NCBI GenBank assembly: GCA_029717555.1
Contig: JAMDHS010000001.1
Location: forward strand, 620,001 to 684,000
Reading direction: 5' to 3'
Length of the DNA stretch: 64,000 bases
Source of the DNA: Peribolospora baueri
Taxonomy: Eukaryota; Basidiomycota; Peribolosporomycetes; Peribolosporales; Peribolosporaceae
Shown here: in pieces, positions 13,352-24,101 of the stretch
How positions within the stretch are numbered: the first letter of the stretch is position 1
Layout: each line of letters opens with the position of its first letter
Notes under the pieces: generated by a model
Told to the model about the DNA's origin: nothing
What the model saw: the letters and a program-made list of their open reading frames with translations, nothing else
The model's database searches: none
Program-made: the position numbers and the translations under genes

Positions 13352-14928
13352 TCATGCCCAGACCTGTCGGTGAAAAAGAGAAAGGATGAGAAGAGGACAC
13401 GAGGTGGAAGGCGTGAGTCGGGTCGACTCCAATACCGCCATCGACCGGATACGAGAGGTTCGCTCGACGATCCCCCCCACTTGAACACGCATACTCACGA
13501 GCAATCTCGCGTCCCAGCTACCCGTGCAAAGCGCCATGCCGTCGACGCTGACGCCCAAGCACGAGACCCTGTTCTCGTGCGCCGCGAGGACGCCGACGCG
13601 CTCTCCCTTGAGCGTGTCCCAGACGTTGCAGTTGTAGTCGTCGTAGCCGGCGAAGAGGATGCGTCCGGAGACGGAGAAACCGACGGAGGTGATGCCGCAA
13701 AGGATGTTGTCGTGCGTGTATTGGTTCAGCTCCCTGTCTGCGCGGAGGTCGAACAGTCGGCACGAGGCGTCGTCTGAGCCAGTCGCGAAAGCGTCGCCGT
13801 TGGGGAAGAATCTGTGCGGTAAAAGGGGGGAGGGCAACATGAGTCCGACTTCCCGCTCGCATCCGCTAGAATATAGCATGTGGGCCGCAAGCCAGACAAA
13901 GTGACAAAGGCAAGTGGACGCACTGGACAGCGTTGATGTCGCTCTCGTGACCGGCGAACGTCTGGACGGCCTTGCCGGTGCGGATGTCCCAAATTTTGGC
14001 CATGGCGTCGCAGGCACCGGAGACGAAGATGTTTTGGTTCGGGGAGAGGGAGAGACTACGTGACGGAAGGAGGGCAAGAAAGATGGGAAGAAGGGTTCGG
14101 GGGATGAGGGAATTTGGCCGGTTAATCAATGGGACGTGTCCCCATGACGATTCCCTCCCGGCTAGTAGTGCGCTCACCTCATCACGTCACCGGTGTGGTC
14201 GGTGAACTCCATGACCCTGACGCCGGCGTCGATGTCCCAGAGCATGCACGTCATGTCGCCAGACGAAGTGAGGATCTGACGATCGTTGATGAAACGACAG
14301 CAGGAGAGGTAACCAGTGTGGGCGGAGAGCTCGCGGGCGACCTTGACGTTGCCATCCTTGGAGCGGAGGTTGTAGATGGAGCAGATGTTGTCAAGACCAC
14401 CGCAGGCGACGTAGTTGCCGCTGGCGGCGTAGGCGCACGTCATGACCCAGGAGGAGCGGAGGGGGATGGCGTGGACCTTGTTGGTGGTGTAAGCGTCCCA
14501 GACGATCAGCTTTCCGTCCTGGGAGGCGGAAACAAGATGTCGCTTGTCGGCGGACCAGTGCATGGCGTAAATCTTGGCCAGGTGGCCTTTGAGAGTCCGG
14601 CGGGGCTTCATCACGATGCGCGGAAGAGGCTCGATCTCGGCGGCCATGGCTCGGACTGAGTGGGTGTGAGCGGGCGGTGAAGGAGGGAAAGGCGAGGGGT
14701 GAGCATGCGAGCAGAGATAGAGACGGTGCGACACATAAACGAACGGACGAAGATGAGGAGCAGGGGGAGGGCGGTGGTCGAGGTGGGAATGAGGGAGAAG
14801 GACGACGACGACGACTACTCACGGCTGGTGTCAGCCATCTGATCTCTTCTGGACCGAATCTTCTCCTTGAGGCTCTCGGCCTCGCGACGAGCAGCGGCGA
14901 TCTTTTCTTGGATATCGGCGGCGGACAT
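13352..14928 (-). CDS. Heterotrimeric G-protein beta subunit
   Basis: Five exons: 14928-14823, 14655-14178, 14055-13924, 13811-13499, 13363-13352; 346 residues, the canonical G-beta length. The N-terminal helix ([20 protein letters not shown]) is the coiled coil that pairs with G-gamma; [13 protein letters not shown] opens a seven-bladed WD40 propeller. Each blade is seen: [97 protein letters not shown], and [10 protein letters not shown]. The last exon is just 12 bp (V-W-A-stop) and completes the final blade. It probably signals at the plasma membrane in mating or nutrient sensing, as in other basidiomycetes (inference from family). Confidence 0.95.
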
Positions 14929-16031
14929 GGTGGGCGGGTGGGATAGATTGGCGGGTGAGGGGGGGGAAGGATAGGAGGGGAGGGAGGGGAAGGGGATGGA
15001 AGGAGAGTGAGGGGTTAACGAGGCGAGGTGAAGGAGGTGGGTGAGCCTCGCGGGGTGCGAGCGAGGAGGGCGGCGGCGATGGCAATGACGACGACGACGG
15101 GCGATGGCGAGGGCGGTGAGGACGAGGGCGACGGGAATGGAGATGGTGATGGGGAGGGAGAGAGAAGAGGTGTTCGATGTTCGGAAGCGGGTAGACGACG
15201 GACGGAGGGACGATGGACAATGAAGGCGGGCGGGTCGGCGGATGGGCGGACAGGCGGCGCACATGAACCAGGCGAGATTCCCACGCACTTTACCGCGGCC
15301 CGCCCGTTTTGTCCAACCACAACCGCCCAACCTTCTTCCTTCCTTCCTTCCTTCCTTCCACCGTGCCTTTTTCCAAGAACACGACCCAATGCAGGCAGGG
15401 CGCTTTGTACCTACAGTGTCTACGTATACACTCGCAATTCGCCGGACACGGATCGTTCCGACGCCCTCTGCCCTTGCTCTCATCCGTCACGCAGACGCAG
15501 AAGGGTGCGTAGACAGATGGCGTCGTCCGCCCGCTTGCGCTCGCCAGCCCTCCGTCCCCGAGTGCACATCCAAGGCCAAGACGAGACGAGAACCGCATCT
15601 TCCTTTCTGCATCCATACACGAAACACAAAGCGGCAGAAAGGGGGCGAGACGAGACGAGGCGAGGCGAGGCGAAGCGAAGCGAGGCGAGGTGGTACGGCA
15701 GCGGCGAAGGAAGGAAGGGAAAGAACCGAAACAGTGCATGACGGCGAACGGCCGAGGATTCCTATTCCTATTACTGAACGAAGACGAAAACAAAGCGGGC
15801 TATATATGTCTGTATGTGTGCGTACTCGTAAGGACGGCGCTTGTCTGGCTCGTGTCGTGGGGCAAGGGAGCGAGCAGAGGGTATCGGACATGGCGGGATA
15901 TCGCGTGGAGCCGTAGATATTGGACATGGACGCATGTGGATGCAAGACCCGCGAATGGGTTCTGGTGTGTGGGCATGGACAACGAATGAAGGGGAGCCAA
16001 GCTGATCTATGGACCCGACCCGTCGAGCGGG
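14929..16031. other. Intergenic region, G-beta promoter side
   Basis: 1.1 kb between the G-beta start and the stop of the FAD oxidoreductase, both on the minus strand. It contains a TTCC tandem (about 15337-15360) and a GAGGC/GAAGC tandem (about 15645-15690). Overlapping frames here look compositional; no gene accepted. Confidence 0.6.
15337..15360. repeat. (TTCC)n microsatellite
   Basis: Consecutive TTCC units directly visible in the region upstream of the G-beta gene. Confidence 0.9.
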
Positions 16032-19000
16032 TCAAGCGTATCCCTGCTGCCACCGCCTGGCGCGTCTGTTTCCTGTCCAAAACCCAGCCAGCCAGTCCCC
16101 AAAGATGGGCGACACGAGTGGCAGCGGGGTCTGGACGACGCCGTGCTGTGTTGCATGATCAGGACGGGGTGAAGGACGAGGGACAAAAAAAAGGGTCGAA
16201 CGCAGAGGTGAGTGAGTGCGCGCCAGCCTTCTCGCGACGACACGACCGGCCCGCCTCCGGTTCAGTCACAAAATCCGCCCACTCACGTCTCTCCCCAGCA
16301 CGACGACCCTCCAAGGCCGCGTCATCGGCTTGTGCTTCTTCAACGCGCTCCTCGTGCTCTCGTCGTCGCCCTTCGCGAGCAGCGTCAGGATGTTCGCCGC
16401 TACGACGGGCCCGTGCGCCGCCGCCGTCTGCGCCATTTTCGGCTCCGGGCGCTGCGAGGGAGCGAGCGCGATCGAGAAGAGCGGGACCGAGAAAACGGGT
16501 GAGAATGAATAATGCAAAAAGAGGACGGAGGAAGCGTGGGCGGCATCGAAGAAGGTTCGTATCGGCATCTATCAAAACCGACGAGGAAGGAGGGGACGTA
16601 GACTCACGTCGCAACAGTCGCCGACGGCAAACCACCTCCCGCCGAGGACATCGCTGTCGATCTCGAACGTGGGCTTGACAAGGATCTGCTCGGTGTAGGG
16701 GTCGACAGCGAAGGGGTCTGCGTCAGAGACGAGCGATGAGCGCGGACGGGGCGGGAGGGCGAGGATGACGAGGTCCGCTGACGGGGACCAAGGGGTGAGT
16801 ATAGGAGTAAGGGAGAGGTGAGTATAGCAGTAAGGGAAGGGTAAGCGTCAACGAGGTTTGCAAAGCGAGACGCTCTCGCGGAACCGGCCGAAAACAAATA
16901 GAAAAAACACGCACGTTTGAAAGTCTTCCCGTTCCGCGTCTTCAACTCCCTCACGCCACTCTCCTCATCTCTCCTCAGCTTCCCACTGTCCTCCCAATCC
17001 ACCCCGCTCGCCTCCAAGTCCACCTGGTCGCCCAGGCAAAGCTCAACGCCCATCTCGGTGAGTCTCTTGAACAGCGCGTCGTGCATCTTCCGCGCTCCGC
17101 CGTCGAGCATCTCCCCCCATCGCTCCACGTCCGTCGTGCCGTGGAGTTTCCCTTCCTTACTCTTGCCGCGTCCGAGTGCAAGCAGTGATGGCCGGGCCTT
17201 TAGCCTTTCCTCCTGACTTTTCCCGTCCGCCGTGGCCGGGGCGGCGGCGGCGGACGCCTCCTGTCGCTGGTGAGGAGGAGGCGCCGCCTCTCGCATCTCG
17301 AGGGCGGCGGTGGAAGCGCTCCTGTCCCTCCTCATCCTCGTTCTCTCCTCCTCCGTCCGTCCCCAACCCGGCCAACTATACAGGCCCTGTGCGAGCATCT
17401 TTCCCTGCTCAACGAGCACGACACGACGGTTCGGAAAGGCCGACTTGATCTCCGCCACCGTCTCGCACCCGGTGCAGCCTCCACCGACGACAAGGACGCA
17501 CGTTGCGGCGAGCACGGCCGTATTGGCTTGCCGCAGTCCATTACGGATGGAGAGGGCCGAGAGGGGACGGGGAATGTCATGCGCATGGGAGGAGGAAACG
17601 TCGGCTGGGCCGTCGCCGCCGCCTCCGCCATTGCCAACGGGCAAGCCAGAACGCAGTTCGGCTACGGCGCTGGGTCGGGACACGCTGGCAGGAGGAGCGC
17701 CGGCGAGGGACGAACGGTCGGGCTCGCGCTCGGCGGCGGTCATCTCTCTCTTCTGCTCATCGCCGCGTGTCATCCCTCTCGGGCTGAACGGAAAGAGCTG
17801 GGCAGAGCCGACGGCGAGGATGGCGTAATCGAAATCGATCCTGCTCCTTCCAAGACCTCTCTCGGCCATCACCTCGGTCGTCCTGGCATTGGAAACGTCG
17901 ACGACGAGCGAGCGAGGGGAGAGGGACTCGACGCGGGTATGGGCGAGGACAAAGTGTCTGGATTGGGGAGGGAAGAGCTTCGAGAGCGTGTTGGTATGAG
18001 AGTGGGAGAGAGAATGGGTGAGGTAGGATCCGATGCGCGACGAGTCGTGTAAGGAACGAGGTACTGCGGTTGGGCTGTCGAATAGAAAGAAGAGAACACA
18101 AGAGACAAGTCAACGGAGAGACAAACGAAACCCGGGGGGGGGGGGACCAAAGACGCACAAGAACGCGGCGTCGGCGGCGTCGATGAGGACGAGTCGATGT
18201 GTGGGCGGCAACTTTTTGACGAGCGCACGCGCCGCCGAAAGGCCTGGATGGACACGGACGGACGACACGTCGTCAGGGCATGCTTCCAAAGAATCTCGCA
18301 GATCTCGTCCCACCTCCTTTCTCCAACTCACCAGCGACGCTAGCGCCGACGACGACGACGTTCCTATAGCTCTTCTCCAACCCAGCCAACACGCCCGAGG
18401 CAGCGGGGCCGTCGGCGATCCTCAAAGACGATCCGCGGTTCAATGTCGTCGCCGACTTGCCCACGCCCGCCCCTGGGCCGGCGCCGGCGCCAGCACCGAC
18501 GTAGGGCCGGCGTCCAGACGGGACGCGGACTACATCGCCCGCACCGTCCACGCGTAGGTGGGAGGTCATCGCAGCGCCATTGCGACGGCGCGCCGTTCGA
18601 CCGTCGCCGGTGCCGCCGCTGTGGGCGTAAGAAACGCCACGTCCGTCGGCTCCGGCGACTGCAGAGGTGGGGCCGGGCGTGGAGGCGGTAGCCAAGGCGG
18701 AGGTGGACATGCTCCTCACCGTTATTCTCTTGTTCTCCGCGCGGGTCAGAGAGAGAAGCGAAGACGTGGCTCCTCTGAGGGCTGAGACAGGAGTGCGGTT
18801 ACCACTGCTACCACCTCCGCTGCCACCGCTCGTGCCGGTCACAGTCCTTATTCTGCGCAGTGCCGAGAAAGGGCCTGAAGGTTCGCGCACGCGTACGGCC
18901 AGACTTGGGTGGCGTGTCACCGTCGCCGTGCTGTGTGAGGGCGAGAGGGCTGAGGAGGAGGAGAGAAAGGATGAGGAAGACGCTAGGAAGCTTTGAGACA

Positions 19001-19583
19001 GGTGGTTGTGGCCGGAATGGAGGACGTTCACGTGAAGCGCCGAGGCGGAAGAGGGCGAGAGGGGAGGGTGATGGTGAGATTGGTGGGAGGTTTCGGAGCG
19101 AGAGGGAGGGCGGGAGTGAGAATGGCCGGAGGTGGTGTGAGAGAGCTGAGAGGAGGAGCGAACGAGCGAGTTGGACGAGGTGTTGTTAGGGCTCTGGTTT
19201 GGGGGAGCAAGCGACCCAGAGGATAGCTCGAGGCTCGTCGCGCTCGTCTCCGGAGGCGGTTGGAGCGTCGGGGTGATGGGCCTGGAGGGGGCGAGGGAGC
19301 GAGAGGGGTGCTGGCGGTGGTGAGGGTGAGGCAAGTAGATCTTGTCCTGGGCGACGTACGGCTGAGCGTCGACGGGTCCGCTGGGAGAAGAGAGGTCGTG
19401 GTCGAAGATATGAACCACACGAACACACCCTCGGTCGGCGTCGGCTGCCAGGCCGGGCGGGCTGGCGGAACGTGGTCGGAGGTCGCGACTGGCTCGCCTG
19501 TACTGATGCGAGGCTGAGTGTTGTTGGTAGAGCGGGGTGAGGGGGATGGAGGAGGGCAAAGTGGGGGAAGTGGCGAGGTGCAT
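16032..19583 (-). CDS. AIFM2/AMID-like FAD-dependent oxidoreductase with long N-terminal extension
   Basis: Six exons: 19583-18332, 18243-18159, 18074-16915, 16777-16608, 16451-16287, 16145-16032; up to 981 residues. The pyridine-nucleotide-disulfide-oxidoreductase fold is clear: FAD loop VVVVGASVAGLSAARAL (about 409-425), HRLVLIDAADAAFFPTAVPR across two introns, DYAILAVGS, second Rossmann loop VLVVGGGCTGCETVAEI (GGGxxG about 643-648), PDLVILALPP, and the FAD-closing WFAVGDCC. The last exon gives HGVVQTPLPLVSPIFGDWL, matching the family tail. AMID/FSP1 relatives are NAD(P)H-quinone reductases of about 370 residues. Here roughly 405 Ser-rich residues precede the FAD loop and a Gly-rich linker interrupts the middle. 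The true start inside the long first exon is uncertain; a G12 run sits in the second intron. Confidence 0.82.
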
Positions 19584-20643
19584 GGAGTGCGGGTGGTGGG
19601 GGGCACAAAGGAGAGACGAGGTGAGAAAAGAGCGTGAGGGAGCGAGAGTAGGGTAAGATAAAGGGAGAAGGGGAAGGAAGATTGGAGAAGGGGGAAGAAA
19701 GGAGTAGGGAGGAGAATTAAATTCAGAAGAGGGTTATTAGGCCTCGTATGGCCCAAGTCGCCGTACGAGCGACGTCGAGGAGGAAGAGAAAGAAGGGCAA
19801 GCCGGCCGACGGCGAGGTCTAGCAAGTGCCTCCGACGACGACGGGCAGATCGAACTGCGTGGGACCGGCAGCGGGGACGTAGAGTGGAGGCAAGAGGGCG
19901 ATGGTGCGCCAAGCCGTCGGACGATGATCGTCTGTATCCGCGGCATGGACAGCGCAAAGAAGAGGAGTGGGGGGCGGCGACGTTAACGTTCTCGTTCTCA
20001 CCTCTGTCTTGTCTGTGTCTCTCGCCTCGGGGGTTCGTCCGACTTGACGCGGCCGATCACTGTCACGTTACGTCAATGCCACGCTTGCGATGATCGACCG
20101 GCAACTCGCTCAGCTGTTGCTTGGAGGCCGGGAGGGGAAAGAGAGGGAGCGACAAGGCGAGGAGACGGAAGTAGAGAGACGAGACCGAGAAAGAAGGAAG
20201 TAGAGCGACGAGCGTGTCCGAGCTCGACTGGACGGCCAGCAAGCCCAGACGGACGGACAGCTGAGCTCGACGGTGGGCGGCGAGGCGGAGAGCTAGTCGC
20301 TAGAAGATTACGCCCGCTGCCGCAGCTGACGGTGGAAAAAGACGGAAAGCAATCGATTGAAACTGAATTCAAACGCCAGCTGCAAGTGCCCCTCCCGTCC
20401 CCCGTGCCCCGTCCCCGCCTACGCCCGCCCAACTCCGTGCCGACGCGTAATCGACGCTTGCTCGTCGTCGATCACCCAAGGTCGGAAGGTAGAACGAAGA
20501 CAAGGACAAGACAAGGACGGACGATAACCGCGAGCCTTGCATTCTTTCCCCTTCGTCCATCCCACCAGCGCCCTTCTTTTCTTTTCTAGCAAACGCCCAT
20601 ACCCCCCCGTCCTCCTCGCTTCCGTCCACTGCCGCCGCTCATC
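19584..20643. promoter_or_regulatory. Divergent upstream region of the FAD oxidoreductase and RPN5
   Basis: 1.06 kb between the putative minus-strand start (19583) and the RPN5 ATG (20644). Some of it may be 5' exon or leader of the oxidoreductase, since its start is unsettled. A CT-rich stretch directly precedes the RPN5 ATG. No other gene is convincing. Confidence 0.5.
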
Positions 20644-22704
20644 ATGTCTTCTGGCGCGCCGGAGAAGAAGCAGGAGCGTGACTACACTCCAGACGTCCAG
20701 AAAATCGTCCCTGAGGCCGAGGCGCTCGCAAAAGTGGGTCCAAGGGGGCGTGGAAGCAGAGATGGGAGTGGGGAGGGGGAGAAGTGGAGCGAGGAGCTTG
20801 GAAGAGGGAAAGAGGGCCTTGGGGCGCACTTGTCGCCGTCGCTATCGTCGTCGCCGCCACTGACCCTTTCGTTTCACCACCCATTCCTCCCCATAAGAGC
20901 GGCAAGCTCCAAGATGCCCTCGACAAACTGCTTGCCCTGGAGAAGCAGACTCGAAATGTGGGTCTCAGCGCCATTCATCCTCATTTTCCGCCTCGCCTTC
21001 TATGAGCATGACCTCGGTCGCTGACGCCCACGCGCACGCTCCCTCCTGCTCTCGCCCGCGTGTCCGCAACCCCCTACCCCCTCTGCCAGGCAGCCGACCT
21101 CTCCTCAACCACGACCCTTCTCCTTACCCTTCTCCGCCTTATTCGCACCACCCCTTCACCCTCCCAATGCGACTGGACCCAGCTCAACGCACACATCGTC
21201 ACCCTCTCCAAAAAGCACGGCCAGCTCAAGCAGGCCATCACGCGTATGGTCCAGGAGGCGATGAAGTACCTCGACGAGCTCGACGATGCCGACCCGCGCA
21301 AGGTGCAGCTCATTGAAACGCTAAGGACCGTCACCGAGGGCAAGGTGAGCGAACGGTCGGCGCGCCCAGGGAGATGGACCCTTCTGACATTGCCATCCTC
21401 GTCCTCCTTCTCTTTTTTTCCGTCTCCCAGATCTTTGTCGAAGTCGAACGCGCTCGCGTGACCCGCCTTTACTCCCGTCTGCTCGAGTCCTCCGGGGACG
21501 AGTCCAAGGCGGCGGACGTGCTGCAGGAGCTCCAAGTGGAGACGTTTGGGAGCATGGACAGGAAGGAGAAGACTGAGTTCATCCTCGAACAGATGCGCCT
21601 CACCTTCCAGAAGGGTGACTACAACCGGACGGCCATCATCTCGAGGAAGATCAACACCAAATGGCTCAAGGACGCGGAGAACGAGGTGAGCCGACGGGCG
21701 GGTCGATCGCGACGTGTGGGGCGAGCCATGGTCTTGCTGGGACCATTTCTGCGTTTCTCACCTCCCACTTCTCACTCCTCGCCCTCTCCACCGTCCCTTC
21801 GCCTTCAGGAACTTAAACATCGTTTCTACGACCTCATGATCCGCTACGCTCTCCGCGAGGCCAAGCATCTCGACGTCTGCCGCTACTACTGGGAGGTATA
21901 CGACACTCCTTCCGTCAAGAGCGACACCACGCGCGCCAAGGACGTCTTGCAAAACATCGTCACCTTTATCGTGCTCAGCCCGTACGATAACGAGCAGAGC
22001 GACCTCATGGCCAGGATCAAGGCGATGACGGACTTGGATCAGGTGCCTGAGTATAGGTGAGCGCGCCGTGGCGGACGGTGAACGAGTAGGCGCGTCGTTC
22101 GCTCGCCGTCGTCATCGTGTTTTGCAAGTTTTCCTTACCGACTTTGTGCTCCTTCAGCAACCTCCTCAAGTGCTTCACGACCCCAGAACTGATGCGATGG
22201 CCCGGTATCGAGAGCCTTTACGGCGCCACCCTCCGATCAACGCCCACCTTTGCGCCCGGCGCCGACGAGGGAAGGGGCGATAAGCGATGGGAGGAGCTGC
22301 ACAAGCGCGTCATCGAGCATGTGAGTCGGTGTCCGTTTCTTCGGCCCACGCCGCCTTACGCTCCCCTCTCCTAACTCGTTCCTTCCCTGTCTTCTTTTTT
22401 TCCCTCCTCTCTGCGGCCTTCCCAGAACATTCGCGTCATCTCCAAGTACTACACCCGCATCTCCCTCTCCCGCCTTACAGAGCTCCTCGACCTCAGCCCA
22501 GACCGCACAGAATCCCACCTTTCCTCCCTCGTCTCCTCCGGCACCGTGCGCGCAAAGATCGACAGGCCCGCCGGGCTCGTGTCCTTTGCGCGCAATAGGA
22601 ACACCGACGAGGTTTTGAACGATTGGAGCTCGGACGTGGAAAAGCTGTTGGGGTTGGTGGAGAAGACGAGTCATCTGATCAGCAAGGAGTATGCGCTGCA
22701 GTGA
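20644..22704 (+). CDS. RPN5: 26S proteasome lid subunit RPN5 (PSMD12)
   Basis: Seven exons: 20644-20733, 20898-20957, 21090-21344, 21431-21685, 21809-22056, 22158-22320, 22426-22704; 449 residues, the usual Rpn5 length. It is a structural PCI-domain subunit of the 19S regulatory lid. Matches to human PSMD12 run end to end: LLALEKQTRN, QLKQAITRMVQEAMKYLDEL, IETLRTVTEGKIFVEVERAR, LQELQVETFGSMDRKEKTEF, ISRKINTKWLKDAE, LSPYDNEQSDLMARI, LLKCFTTPELMRWPGIESLY, the PCI winged helix NIRVISKYYTRISLSRLTELL, and VLNDWSSDVEKLL. The stop codon (TGA at 22702) is embedded in a GTGAGT-like string, but the family ends here, so the stop is accepted. Confidence 0.95.
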
Positions 22705-24101
22705 GTCTTCGTTTTTCCCTTTTCCTTCTTCTCCCGCCGCCGCCTCGCCTATCGCTCCCGGACGGGCCCTCCTTTCTCGCAGACCGAGATCGTCGTTCCG
22801 TCGCTCATTTTCCGTCTTCGCCTCCTTTTCTTTTTCCTCTCCCTTTCCAGCTCGGCCGGGATAGCAGTGAAGGACAAGTGAAGACGTCCCTCTCTGCCCG
22901 TTCGTCGTGCCCTCCCCTCGTTCTCCTCACCTACCACCGACGACCCCTTGTAATCTACTCGAGCACGGTAGACCGATGTAGACAAACCCGCCCGCCTGCA
23001 CATGAGAAAACGGAAACCCTTGTCCGCGCCGGCCCGCCCAGCCAAGGGCGAGTCTGACTGAGCCTAGTTCAAAAGACCGTCGTCGCGTCGCCTCGCGCTA
23101 GGGCCATTCCTTCTCCCATTCACTCCACTCCATGACTGCGCTTGCGAAACACGAACCGGGTGAGAGGGAACGCCCACGCGCACGCCCTCTCCTCTGCACG
23201 GGAAAAAAATATAACGGAGCATGCGATTTTGCCCATCCACCGCACGATGGTCCACTCGCATTCCGGATCCCGTCCATGCGCCCCGCCCCGCCGCCACAGG
23301 ACCTCACGAGCGGCTGGCCACGAGGTGTACGTGCAAATCCTATTCTTTCCTATCCGCGGATGAAGCTGCCAGGTGGGGGGCCCCCCCTCTCGCCTCGCCT
23401 CGAAGTCGCCTCGAGGTCGCCGTTGCGGTTCCTGCGATCGTTCCCGTCGATAGCGCGAGTAGACTATAGCTTACAAGAGGCACAGAGAAGGGACGGAACG
23501 AGCAGCACAGGACCCGAAACACAGAAAAGAAGCAAAAGGAAAGAAGGAGGGCGAGGAAAGTCGCGTACAAAGACAAGCGACCTCCTCGGAAGAGTTGACG
23601 TTGACGTTTACGGGCACGTCGTTCGTGGAAGCAAAAAGGGGGGTATGTTATACACGACCGATGACAGCGAAAAGTATACAGATGCGGGGGTGGGTAGGCT
23701 AATCCGAGAGAGAAAGGGAGAGTGGGAATTGGAATGCAAGCGAGCGAGCGAGCGAGCGAGCGAGCCATGAATGGGCGGAGGGACGGAGGGAAAGAGACGT
23801 ACTCTATGTCGATAGAGAAGGAAGGCCGAGCACGTTCACGGCGAACGCTGCAAGGAAAGACGGACGCGCGCCTCTCTTCGTTCGTTCGCCAGCAGCCAAT
23901 CCAGTCCGAGAGTACGCGGTTCAGAATCCGAGGGGAGCCGGCTGCAGGTGCGTTGAGGACGGCAAAGACGGTGGGTGGGATGAGATGTCTAGCTTGGCGA
24001 GATGGGAAAGCGAACAGGCACGGCAGCGGAGGCAATAAAGCAGGAGGGAATCGGAGAAAGAAAAGACGGCGATGGGAGGGCGGGCAGGGCAGGACGTGTG
24101 C
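22705..24101. other. Convergent intergenic region
   Basis: 1.4 kb between the RPN5 stop and the amino-acid permease stop. It includes a GCGA tandem at about 23736-23764. Open frames on both strands are short or compositional; no gene seen. Confidence 0.6.
23736..23764. repeat. (GCGA)n microsatellite
   Basis: Consecutive GCGA units directly visible in the RPN5/permease convergent spacer. Confidence 0.9.

Noticed and set aside
12558-13400. 280-codon minus-strand frame upstream of BUD32
   Set aside because: Ser/Leu/Phe-rich translation of a GA microsatellite and flanks; overlaps the G-beta terminal exon; no splice or motif support.
15028-15741. 237-codon plus-strand frame in the G-beta upstream region
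   Set aside because: Translation of GAC/GAG/TTCC tandem repeats; no conserved motif.
19028-19957. 309-codon minus-strand frame overlapping the oxidoreductase leader
   Set aside because: Pro/Ser/Arg-rich shadow of the accepted frame, with no junction that joins it to the FAD domain.
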